This document shows positions 11,193 to 21,916 of a stretch of DNA of 64,000 nucleotides, piece by piece. The DNA is taken from assembly GCA_025765615.1 (NCBI GenBank), contig JAIVFJ010000228.1:1-64000 (forward strand), written 5' to 3'. The notes beneath the pieces were generated by a model, which was not told where the DNA came from, did no database searches, and worked only from the letters and a program-made list of their open reading frames with translations. Position 1 is the first letter of the stretch. Every line of letters starts with the position of its first letter. Position numbers and translations under genes: made by a program. This DNA comes from Zopfochytrium polystomum. Taxonomy: Eukaryota > Chytridiomycota > Chytridiomycetes > Chytridiales > Chytridiaceae.

Positions 11193-11536
11193 TGTCATCA
11201 CAATTTACAAGGCAGACAAGGAACTGAGAGGAGTGATGATTGTATTGGAAACAAAATTCACTTGAGGGATGGAACAGGTCCCCATCCCCATTTTGTACCT
11301 TTTGAGAGTCTTCCTTGGCAATCCACAAAGAAAGTTCCAGAAAGAACAATTGGTAATCCACTGATACCAATGATACCAATGACAACAACAAGACAAGTCG
11401 GGAAGCAAAGAAGGTTCCAGACGGTTCCACAAGGTTCCATGAGGGAATGTTCTAGAGGGTTTCAGAAGGTTCCACAAGGTTCCATGAAGGAATGTTCTAG
11501 AAGGTTCCAGAGGTTTCCAGAGGGTGATTCATAACA
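11193..11536 (-). mobile_element. Diverged solo LTR of the 54-kb element family
   Basis: About 344 bp similar to the LTRs at 54026 and 56947, in the same orientation, from TGTCA to ATAACA. It is shorter because the U3 tandem repeats are fewer. The TATA box has decayed (TACAAAAT on the minus strand), but the TATA-proximal GAA-nn-TTC-nn-GAA element at 11330-11342 is intact. I found no clear target duplication. Confidence 0.85.
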
Positions 11537-12197
11537 CAAAGCGATAATCAGTTACATCTTACAAGACGATGGCGTGGGTGTGTGTAAGAGAGCCAATGGC
11601 CAACGGTGTGGGGACCGATCAGGCGAGCCCAGGTGGCAATTTTGTGAGACTACACCAAGGTCTCAGTGATAAAGTCAAGGGATTTTATTCACAAAAACAA
11701 GCGTACCTGTCATAAAACTGCAAGGATCGGGACCCCTATTATTATTCCCAGTTTTTTTGTTTCCAAGGTGTTATCAAAGTGTATTTGCAGCTAACCTGTC
11801 TTTATTATTGGGCCTGCTTTTACTACTTTTGTCGTAACAGTTTCCGTTGTGCCAGGGTTTTCTCAACATATTTTCTTGTTCAGCATATTTTCTTTTTTGG
11901 TGACCAACAGAGACTGCCTGACTGCCTAGGGATGGGGTGCCTGACAGGCAGTACCCCACACCCACCTAATTTATTATCACTGTAGACAGTGTCATCCATG
12001 GCCATTGCAGCATCGTGTACGCATTGGAAAGGAGTCCTGGAGGCCGAAATCGGCTCAGGCGCCAAGTCTGGACCCAGGCGAGAGAGCTGATCAACGGAAA
12101 CCAGGCCCAGTCGAGAAAGCTGAGTTGTCTATGTCGATGACGGCAGGAATGTGGGATGCTTGCAGGAAGGCAGCAATGCAGTCTGAGAGCATCTGAA
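11537..12197. other. Repeat-rich stretch without a gene
   Basis: No supported gene. It contains the dispersed short repeat at 11906-11974 and otherwise unassigned sequence. Confidence 0.4.
11906..11974 (+). repeat. Dispersed short repeat, copy 1
   Basis: About 70 bp containing GACTGCCTGACTGCCTAGGG, the internal palindrome GCCTGACAGGC, and an AT-rich end. It recurs in inverted orientation at 27350-27421. Confidence 0.8.
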
Positions 12198-13330
12198 TTA
12201 CAGGCAGACTGATGGCCCAAAGACAAGACATGCAGCCATCAGCCAGTGATCGATGCCCCTGATGAGCACCAGCGTGCCGAAGTAGGTGGAGCTGCGATCG
12301 GTAAGGGGCACATTGAAATAACCCGCCTTAATGTCCGCGCTGGCGGCCACTGTGGCTTGCCAGTGGGTCAGGACAGTTTGGGTAGCAAGAAGTGGGGAGA
12401 GGCAGCCAGAGAATGAGAAAAGTGCAGTCGTCGAACTTGCGCAGTTTTGTGGGTTCCATACCAGTGGGAGAAACAATGTGGGGTGCCGTGGTAGACGCCA
12501 CTGGACCCACAACCCTTCGTGCACTGGATGCAATTTCGTCCGAAACGGTATTGTGGAGCCAGACGTTGTAAGGACCTTTAGTTGGGTGGGGAGTCTGCGG
12601 TAGCGGAACACGCGACGTGGGGGTGTACGTGTCCTTGTAGGTGCAGCCTTGAAACGTTCCCAAGAACGGTTGAATCATGAAAGGGATGTCAACACCAGTC
12701 ATGATCCATGAGTGGACCAGCGATCGCTTCGGTTCTGGGTGAAAATGAGGATCTTTTCCCAAATGACCAGGCGGCGGTGGTCAACGCCACAGGCAATGAA
12801 AGCACACTCATCACGGAAAGCCAAATCGGTCACGCAGTAGTGAGCCTTGCCGCAAAGTTGTGAATCTAACAGTAGAGACTGTGATGAGACGGGTCCTCTC
12901 GGGCCTCTCCGGCTACAGAGCATTGTGGCAGGTGCCCCTGCCTTTGCCATGGCAAGTAGAACGGCATTCGTCGGCAGAGTGCTTGCTGTTGGAGTGCAAA
13001 CAGTGCATGCAACGGTCGGCCACGGGAAGGTTTGGAAGTGGAGCACGACGGTGACCCTGCGAAGTGGAAGAGCGGCGTCCGCCTCCTGAGTGGCAGGTGC
13101 CACGACCGCGCTGACGGGTGGCGGGTGCTAGTGCGGCAGCTGCGGGCGCGCAGCGGTTCCTCGAGCTGCAGGCGCCAGGAGAGGAATTGGCGTCGTCCCG
13201 GTGCGGAGTCAGTGGAGCTTGCGGTCGCGGTCCAACCAGCGCCATACCTTGTCAGGCACGCCCTGATGGCGGCGCTCACGTCCAGTGCACAGACTCTTGT
13301 GGAGCACCTTAATGAGGTGGCGAGTGGATG
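12198..13330 (-). pseudogene. Retroelement relic: zinc-knuckle gag piece and reverse transcriptase piece
   Basis: On the minus strand, a frame at 13245-12913 has an Arg/Gly/Thr-rich segment and a C-x2-C...H...C knuckle (CMHCLHSNSKHSADEC). Downstream, frames at 12762-12198 contain ADIKAGYFNVPL and SSTYFGTLV, resembling reverse transcriptase motifs around the first catalytic Asp. Frames are broken. The order gag then RT fits a retrotransposon; the class is uncertain. Confidence 0.5.
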
Positions 13331-13429
13331 CTGTGCACTCATACTCATCGACTACTGCTTTGACGCTGTTCCATCCTTTGCTGAATTGAGGTGCGTGAAT
13401 GTTGCCCACGGCAAGGGTGTCGCTGTTCT

Positions 13430-16400
13430 CACCCTTGTGCGTTTTTTTTCTTTTCTTTTCTTCTACCGCCTTCAACGCGCCTCGTCTCTTGAACGTTTTC
13501 CTCTGCACAGATCCAAACCCCGACTTGGCCCTCCACCTTCGCGTACCCCGCGACGAAACCTGCGCCCCATTGCTTTTTCGTTTTGTTCTTCTAGTATTGA
13601 GCGGGCTTCCGCTTTGTGGGCTTACTGTGCCCCCCAAAAACAGCAAACCAAAACAACCAAAAAAAAAATAAAATAAAATAAAATAAATGGATTGTCTCTA
13701 CAAGCGCCCTTCTTGAGCACCCGAGAGCGCACGGAAATTAAATGCAAACGCTCTTTTGAGGGATCTCCGGGTTTGAACGTATTCGTCCGCCGTTTGGCGG
13801 AGGAGACTCTGGCTGGAAGGTTTTGGATCAACAAGGCAGACAATTCCCCCGCACCACCACAACCAACCATCCATCCATCCAAAAAAAAAACAAAAACAGT
13901 GGGAGACGGCAAATTAAGGAGGTTCATTTCTTGCTTCTTTCTTCGTTTGGCCGGCCACACCTCCCCCCCCCCTTAGCACTGCAAAGTGGTCTTGCATGGA
14001 AAGCACGGGAAGAGAGGCGACCCTCGTTCAAGCGATCAGCAAAGAGAAAATAAAAGCAAGGCAAGAAAACAGAAGAAGGCAAAGCAACGCAACGCAAAGG
14101 AACGAAAGCAGCACGCAGTAACACGACACGCAGCGAGGGAAAGAAAGAAAAAAAAGAGCAAACTAAAACAAAGACTATAAATCCGAAAGGTGGACGGAGG
14201 GGCGCAAGGAAGGTGGGGTGGTCAGCATCGGTGGGGAGGGGGAAGAGGGAAGGAGGAAGAACCGAGGAAGCGGTAGCGGTTGGTGGAGCGGGGGAACATG
14301 GGGTGACTGTTGAGACGGGGGGCGACCTCTCGGCCAATAACGAAAGCTTACAAGAAGGAAAGAAAAAAACAAACAGGCAAACAAGAGAAAAGAATAACAA
14401 ACAAATAGTCAGCAAACAGGGCGAACAGCAGAGCAAACAACCGCAACGCAAAAAAAAAACCATAAACCGCCGAAACCAGAGTCAAAAAAGAGGAAAGGGG
14501 GGAATCCAGCCTTCCTCCGCCTCTTTCCCGTCTCGACAGCAACTCCACCCTCGATCTAGAGAAAAGACAGACAACCACGACACGACACTACCCCACCAAC
14601 CCCCCCGCTACCAACCATCGTCCATTGCAACACCCATTCCACAAACGCCGCTTCTAACTCGAACTAGACCATGGAAGAAGAAGAAGACAAGAAAAAAATA
14701 CTCGACTCGTTTTGGTGCAGTAGCTGTTTTATCCGAGCCAAAACAAAAAAGCTCAGTTTTTCTTGTTGAGGGCAAAGTAGATCGCGATGATGGCGGCGAT
14801 GATGACGACGATGATGAGGACAATCCAGAAAATTCTCCACTGGTTCTTGCGCGCGTTCACCGCAGAGGTGACGGCCTTGCCAAGGTTGTCGTTGGCGTCT
14901 TGGACGTTGACGACCGCATGCTCCACTTGCTCGTCGATCAAGTCGATCATGCCTTGCTGGTCCTGGATTTGTTCAAAAAACGCCCCGCGGTCAGCTACCC
15001 GCAGCGTGACTCACAACAATTTACAAGGATCCAAACCTCAATGAGGGTCCGGAGCTCTTGCATCAAGCCGACAAGCTCCTCCATGCTCTGAGCCAGCTTC
15101 TCCAGGGCCTTTTGCCGCTCCTGCACCTGTCCGAGCACTTGCTGCCGGTTCTGGATGCGGCCACTGACGATGGCGCTCGCAAAGACGTCGGTGCGGCCCG
15201 AGTCGACGGCGTCCCTGACCTCTTCGTCGGTGGCGTCGGGTTTTGCGATTTTGTACTGGCGGACGATCTGGTCGCGGTTCGACGCTCGGACTTCCTTCTG
15301 GGCGTTGTAGAAGAGCTGGACGGCGGTGCGGAGGTTTTCGAGGGAGGTTTTGTACTGGTTCTGGCGGATCGACTTGTCGCCTCGTTTTGATTGCTTCATG
15401 ATTTTGACTCCGGCTCGAGCGGTCTCGATGAGCCTTGTGGTCGTGTCATTGAGAGATTCGATACGTTGCCGGATTTCTGAGGGAAGGGGACAATAAACGG
15501 TGAAAAGAGAAGACCGGTCGGCAATGGCTGGGAAAGACAGGACAGATAGACAGAAAAAAAAACAAAGAAAAAAAAATTCAGTGAGCAGTCATCGCTCGAT
15601 TACTCACGAGCGACTGATGTCTGGCTAACTTCGTTCAGAGACCGCCGATTCAGGCTGGTGATCTCGTTGGCGTTGGCGTTGATGAGTCGGATGAGCTCGG
15701 ACACAGCGGCCTGCTGCTGGAGGAACTGGTCCAGGGTCTCCGCGGGCCGCTGCAGGATCCGGGAGTCTGGGATCTCGGGCTGTTGGTACTGAGTATTGCT
15801 GTAGTTGCTGTCAGTGTATGAGGAACCGGCGGGAGGGATACTGCGATGGCTGCGGCGACTGCTGGTAGCCACCCACGTTTTGCTCCCATCCGGCGCTGCC
15901 GCCGCTCCCGCCATTGTTGTTCTGGTCAGATGAGGGGAGAGTACGAGATCAATCAGCCAAACAAGGAAGCAATGGTGAGGGCATGCGTCCCAAAGGTTCA
16001 CAAGGAGAGAGAGAGCAAGGAAAGAATCGATAGGAGAAGGGGTAGCAGTAACGGAGGGTGGCTGCCGCATCATGTCGCGCGTGTGTGGAGGCAGACACGA
16101 CGGGAAGCACAGGATCTTCAAAGTGGAGTCGAGTCACTTGGTTTCGACGATCGGATTTCCCCCGTCCACATGGTCGATGAGGTCATGCAAGCCAGATCGA
16201 GATGCAAGATACTCCTTCCGCCCGTCACTGATAGAGGCGGGGCGTCCTCGACCGTCGAGGTGCGAGTGGCTGCCTTCGTTGGTGCACCGTCGCGCGGCTG
16301 CAGTGGATGGATGGATGATGCCGTCGACGACGTGCGTCCACCCATCGGCCCCTTCGGTCCGTCCGTCTGTCTGTCTGTCTGTCTGTCTCCCTCTCTCACT

Positions 16401-16472
16401 CTCTCAATGTCACACACACCTACCTTGATGCCAGCAAGTCTGTCCCGAGCCATTTTGTCAAATCAAAGCTGA
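13430..16472. repeat. Segmental duplication, copy 2
   Basis: Direct copy of 2690-5372, about 11 kb downstream. It is longer because of an insertion near 13975-14200 (or loss from copy 1) and another near 14450-14590. The syntaxin exons and introns are retained in order. Confidence 0.9.
14753..16453 (-). CDS. Sso-type syntaxin (Qa-SNARE), copy 2
   Basis: Paralogue of the gene at 3632-5359 with the same structure. Exons: 16453-16424, 15921-15608, 15476-15037 and 14962-14753; introns have GT-AG ends, and the last (14963-15036) has the same length, 74 nt, as in copy 1. The SNARE motif keeps the zero-layer Gln (LIEDQQG) and hydrophobic residues at the following layers (Ile, Val, Ala), so it looks the more canonical copy. 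Exon 2 ends in the right phase for exon 3, but has one extra base at about 15839 relative to copy 1 (GGGATAC versus GGGTAC). That shifts the N-terminal Gln/Pro segment out of frame. So each copy has a different one-base problem in exon 2; either both are damaged or the sequence has errors. Confidence 0.8.
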
Positions 16473-17633
16473 GCTGGTTGGCGGGACCACTGAGTATTAT
16501 TTAAAATTTTTTGCACTTTTGCGACTGGTTCAACTGCTTTCCTTTTTTTTTCTTTTCTTTTCTTTTTTTCTTGTTTCTTTTTGGGCTTCTATTTATGGGC
16601 ACCTTCTGTCTCTCTCCTTCTCTCGTTAGTTAGACAAGAACCTCTCTCTGTCCACCCACCCACCGACACGCGCTTGTGGCTTGGTCCTCCTCTTCCGGGG
16701 TACCACTCGCGGAACTACATGTACATGAGCTCTGGATGGTCCTTCCATGGAATCAACTACCCGCCACACCGGAAGCGCATTGGAGACAAGTGGTGGGGAA
16801 AGGGGGCAGGCAGTGCAAACCTCGATCGGCGCTTGTATTCGTCCAGACGGTGACGACTGCTTCTTGTCTTGCCTATTCGCCTCTGCGTTGGTGTATGTCG
16901 GATACACCGAGAACCGAGCTGTGGCTCAGCAAGCACTCCGTCAGTCAGGATTGGCTGGTGGCAGTGCTGCCAAGCGGTGAAGACAACACTTGAAGTCTGG
17001 TGGTGTGCTCTCTCGTCTTTTTCATCTGTGAAGAAGTCCAGCCTTGTTCTTCAAATCGAATGTATCGAGCATTGATTGCATCCAGAGGGGGCGGGGTGCG
17101 AGTTGAACGCCTTCAACGAATGCAGTTTTCCGCAAAGGGAGGGAACCCACAATCAAATCGTTGCACAAGAACAACTCGTTGATCGGTTTTATCAACGGAA
17201 AGGCTCAAATTGAACTAGTTCGTCAACGGTAGCACCGCCGAAGCATCAGCGAGGCAAAGCATGTGGGACCGCGTGCTTTGCCGGGGCGGCTAGCATGGCC
17301 CCCCCTAAGTTTCATCCCCCGCTGTATTCGCTCCCAGCATCAGCAAAAAGAATTGATTTGTTTCCGCTTATCTTTTGGCCCCGTTCGCAAAAAGTGGGGA
17401 GAAAACAAGGAGACGACGCAACCGGCCCGACCCAAGTTTGGCGAGGAACCCGCAACCCCCGCTCCAGATCGCTTCAACCTGCTTCGCGCCGCCGCGTGGC
17501 CACACACCCACCCCTCCAGTCGTATCGCCGTCGTCCATGGCGCCCTCTTCCGCAGCACCCTCGCAAGCCCGATGCCTCGGGCTCCCGACGCGGTCCCACC
17601 GGCCGAGACAGCAACCACCCCGCGATCGCCCCT
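16473..17633. other. Intergenic between syntaxin copy 2 and the GH5 gene
   Basis: No gene supported. It holds T-rich tracts near 16540-16580. Short open frames around 16840-16980 have no recognisable domain. Confidence 0.5.
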
Positions 17634-19819
17634 ATGTCCTCCCCCTCCCGCCCTGGCCGCCCGCACCTCCACCTCCTGCACCTCCTTGTCCTCCTCCTTT
17701 CAGCCGCGGCCGCCCTCCACGCCCGGCCGAACGCCGCGGTTCAAGATCAGTCCCCGATCGTTCCGCCGGTTGTGGAGGACGCTGTGCCTCTGCCGTTCCC
17801 CCGCGCCTTCCACCGCACGATGAGGCCGGCTCTGCCACTACCCTGCCCTGGGATGTGATGCCCTGGCCGTTGTCGAAGAACGTACCGCCTCCACCAACTC
17901 CGCTCTTTGGTGTCGATGAGACTGGCATGATTCGCGACGTGCTGGGACGGCAGAGGTACTTTCGAGGGGTGAACGTGATCTACAAGGGTATGTGTTGTTG
18001 TTTGGGTGGCGCGATGCGGGGGTTGTCTCTCAGAGTTGATCGTCCACCAAAACCGCTCATTTGTCTCGAACAAACGCAGGCCATCCGTATCATCCAATCA
18101 TCGAGAAGTTCGATCGGCAAAACTCTTTCAGCAAAGAGGACATACAGTTCCTAGGTGGGTGGAGTAGTACCCTCGACAGCACAACTCTGACGTGCCGATC
18201 TAGCCGACTTGAACGTCAATGCTATCCGCCTTGGGATGGTACGAGCTTTTCACAAGGGGTGTTTGTACTAACCTTTCACACTTTGTAGATGTGGCCTGGT
18301 GCTGAACCCACACGAGGCGAGTACAATCAGACGTACTTCAATGTCATCAAGCACATTGTCGAGGAATGCGCAAGGAATGTACGTAGCGACTATCCCCAAA
18401 CCGTCCTATTGTCGTCGGCCTAAGTTGCTTGTTTGCCCCCTTCAACCTCGTTCAGGGAATCTATGTCATTCTCGAAATGCATCAGGACAGCTTGAGCGAG
18501 CGTTTTTGCGGTGAGGGCATCCCTCTCTGGGCGGTCGACATCTCCTCACGACTGGATCGGGTCGGGATCCATCGACCAAATGCAACGGTCGGGTTTCCTC
18601 AACCGGCTGGAGCGCCTTACGAATTGGATGAGAATGGCATTCCGTCCAAGGAAGACTGCGCGAAGATGTCTTGGTCGTCGTACCAACTGACTTATGCTGC
18701 GGCGAACGCATATCAGGTTGGTCTCACGATATTGCTTTTTGTTTTGTGTTGAGTCCGCTAAAATGACTGCACCAGAATCTCTACGACAACATTAATGGCA
18801 TTCGCGATGCCTTCGCCAAGTTTTGGCAGACAGTGGCCCTCAACTTCAAGGATTATCCAAACATTTTGGGTTACGAACTGATAAACGAACCGTTTGCCGG
18901 TCAAGTCTTTGAGAACCCGTCACTGTTTCTTCCCGGCGTCGCAGATCGTTTAAATGTTCAGCGTCTCCACGACGCGGCGGGGGCTGCCATCCGGGAGGTC
19001 GATAAGCGAAATCTGATTTTGTACGGCGAAGTGACTTGGGACAACTTTGTGACGGGCTTCACACATGCACCTGGTGAGTTGTTGTAGCTTTGCAAGCTTG
19101 CTATGTTTGTTGCGAAGGCGGTCTAACGTTGGGACGGACAGGCGGCCCGGATTACCGCAACCTGACGGTCCTCAGTTTCCACTACTACAAGTTCAGCTCG
19201 GGCGGCCCCAACGTCGGAACGATCACCGAATGCTTCAAGGACCGCAAGAAGGACGCGAAACGCCTTGGCTCGGGCCTCATGATGACCGAGTTTTCAGTTC
19301 CAGACCACGAGTTTTACGACGCCATCGAGCTCGCCGATCGCAACGGAATCGGCTGGATGACGTGGCAGTACAAACTGTTTTTCCCGATCACGGGGACGGG
19401 CAACACGTTTTTCGACCTCGACACGGGGGAGGTGATACCGGGCACGCCCGAGCTGTATTCGCGGTCGTACGTGTCGGCCGTGCAGGGTGTGATTGTGCCT
19501 GGGACGTTTTACTTCAACGCGACGTCCGGGGATCTGGTGTTTTCGTACTGGGCGGATCCCGAGATTCAGGGAGATACCGAAGTCCGGTTACAAACAAAGT
19601 GAGTGACTGCCTGCCGAAAAGGTGCACCCCCGTGGCGACACTGACGTGTATTCCGAAACATGCAGAGTTCACTACCCGAAGGGGTACCGCGTCTTTGTTC
19701 AGCCAGCCGGCGCTGCGACATGGTCAGTCGCAAAGAACAGCGAGTACTTGATCTCCTTCCGGGCGGACAGACGGTTGGTAAAAGGGACTCGCATCGACGT
19801 GCTGATAGAAAGCCGATGA
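17634..19819 (+). CDS. Family GH5 glycosidase, endoglycoceramidase-like
   Basis: Retaining glycosidase related to endoglycoceramidases and glucosylceramide/steryl-glucoside hydrolases. Catalytic exons: up to 17987, 18080-18154, 18204-18238, 18289-18378, 18456-18716, 18776-19073, 19142-19598 and 19666-19819; phases agree throughout. Motifs in order: RGVNVIYKGHPYHP, IRLGMMWPGAEPTRGEYN, EMHQDSLSERFCGEG, the acid/base region YELINEP, HYYKF, and the nucleophile in MMTEFSV. A C-terminal beta domain follows. The ATG at 17634 opens a good signal peptide (LLHLLVLLLSAAAALHA), but that frame differs from the catalytic exon. A 53-nt intron at 17772-17824 (GTGGAG...GATGAG) would join them in phase and give 556 residues; its splice sites are weak. 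Otherwise translation could begin at 17537 without a signal. The secreted form is my preference. Confidence 0.85.
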
Positions 19820-20772
19820 AATGCCCCAGTTTTTACTGGACTCTGTTGTGACCCCTTCCTTATCTGGACACCCATACTTGGGAGGGCAGTGTGTCGGTGT
19901 TGGTTGACGGTCAAATACTGCCCGTCAACCTCTCTCTCTCTCTCTCGCTTTCTTCATTCGCTTTTCTCCTCGACATTCATTTTACCGCTCACGAGTCCTT
20001 TCCCAACTTCATTTATTCTTCCATCCGGTTCTATTGCTGACGCCATTGCAAGCACGCAAACCCCCAACACACACACGCACAACAATGCACACACTACTTG
20101 GATGCACGCCCCCTCCCTTCCTCCCTCCCTGCCCCTACTTTTGCTTCCTGGGCTCCCCTGTCGATTTTCTTTACCCCTCCGTGCCCCTTCGCCTTGGATC
20201 GTAGCCTCTTAAATGGATGCCGCTGTCCTCTCTTTGGCGCTTTCGCAAGGGAGGCATCCGCAGCCAACTGGTTCACGCAACTCACTCTCTCTGACCATCT
20301 CTCTTGCTCTTTCTCTCCTTCTGTGCCATTTTGGGGTCGCGACGTTTTGACTGAAACGGGATCTTGCATACCCTTTTGCGCCAGCAACTTCCCATGTAAC
20401 GCTCTCTCACCCAGCTGCCACGCCCCCTTGTCGAAACGGTACCAAAAATGCACTGAGAAATGGCCACGCACCACTTTCCCCCCCTCCTTTTTTTGACCTT
20501 AAATTCAGCGAGCGCGCGTTAGCATCTCATGTTTCTGAGTTGCAAGAACCGCTGTTGAGGGGGGAAAGGGTGCTGACGAGTGAGGTGGTCGCTCTTCAAC
20601 GCCCGAACGAAAAATTGAATCGGTATCCTCCGCCCTCTCGTCCAAGGTCAACCACCCCGCAAGGCCTGCACCACTCTCACCACCGCCTTCCCTACCCTCT
20701 TCACCAGCGAGCCCCTCGCCGCCGCCGCATCCGCCCCGACCGCGACCTGCTGCCCGCACGCAACCCCCGCCG
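19820..20772. other. Intergenic, C/T-rich
   Basis: No gene supported. It contains a CT microsatellite near 19931-19947 and long pyrimidine-rich stretches, possibly the promoter of the small gene at 20773. Confidence 0.5.
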
Positions 20773-21280
20773 ATGCTGGGGGTGTATTGGAGCCCTGGCG
20801 GCGCCGACACGCAGATGGGCTGCTTCCAGCCCGTTCTGTATACCTACGTTGACCAGCTGGCAAAGTCGAATTTCTTCAACTGTGAGGGTGTTTCTTTCAT
20901 TTTCTTCTCGTTCCTTTCTGTTTTGCGAGAAAAATCGGGGGAATTAAATGTCGTCGTCCCGCTAGTGTTCTAATCCAGTCTCATGCGACGGTTGCAGTCC
21001 TAGAGTACAAGAGCAGCACGCAGAGCCTTGGGCGCCCAAGCTTTATCGGATCGTACCTCATCAACGAAGACAACAAGCAGTTTGTCGACGACAAACAACA
21101 CGTGCAGGCGAAACTCATGTTGAGTGACTTTTTGCATTCCTTATTTATTACGATTCTTGGAGACTGAGTGATATTGCATGTGATATGTCCCCACGATAAC
21201 GATTTTCAGCGCAGTCCCGTCGCGCCATCAGACTGTCATACGACACCTCGCCGGCCGACTGGGAGTCCTTGCAGCGGTGA
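20773..21280 (+). CDS. Small three-exon protein, function unknown
   Basis: Predicted 101 residues from exons 20773-20881, 20998-21123 and 21210-21280; introns have GTGAGG/CAG and GTGACT/CAG ends and phases close. The product starts MLGVYWSPGGADTQMG and ends RRAIRLSYDTSPADWESLQR. I recognise no domain, signal peptide or membrane segment. The reading frame stays open upstream to about 20590 through a Pro/Ser-rich stretch without an ATG, so an upstream exon may exist and the true protein may be longer. Confidence 0.45.
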
Positions 21281-21830
21281 CTGAGATCGTGTCCGACACT
21301 CGCCCGGACAAAATGAACTCGGAGCAAGGGTTTGTCGAACAAATGTCTGTCGGTCGCGGCCTGGAGGGACAACAGACGACAGAACGAAGCGGGAATACGG
21401 TCGACGATGGCTGCGCCGCTGGCGGCGGTTGGCTCCCGGAGTATCAACCGTGATGATGTGTACTGAGATGCATGAATAGTCCTTGGTGAACTTGGGGTGG
21501 CTTTTCGCGTATGCAAAAGAAAACTGCTGATACAATAATAAAGTGCTACTAGCTGGCCCTCATGTGCGCGATAAGGAAGAGAAGTAACCCTCTCGTAGTG
21601 ATGACAAGGCTTGTTTCGCTAGCCATCGGTGGCTGACCGATTGCATGTCGCCCACCAGCGCCAAGCAGATCTACTACGCAGTCCAGCATCCCCGCAAGAA
21701 ATATACCTTTGCAGCGCTCCATCGAGGACGCGCACCGTTCTTGCTCCGTTGGCGGGAAGTAGTTGTTATGCCCTGCCAGGGACACAGGCACGCCATCTCA
21801 CGCCATCTAAGGCGTACAAGTGATTTGAAA
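21281..21830. other. Intergenic, nothing recognised
   Basis: No gene, repeat or RNA identified. Confidence 0.4.
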
Positions 21831-21916
21831 TGCCTGAGCAGTGGATTGAACACTGGACCCTTACATTGCAGTAGTGAAGATACAAGTGTAAAGCTCTACC
21901 ACTGAGCTACACAGGC
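21831..21916 (-). tRNA. tRNA-Thr (UGU) with a 14-nt intron
   Basis: Minus-strand cloverleaf: acceptor GCCTGTG/CTCAGGC (one mismatch), D-arm GCTCAGTGGTAGAGC, anticodon stem TTACA/TGTAA, loop with anticodon TGT, T-arm CAGTG-TTCAATC-CACTG, discriminator A. An intron of 14 nt follows base 37, the canonical place. A and B boxes are intact. It may be a functional gene, though it sits in repeat-rich DNA. Confidence 0.7.
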
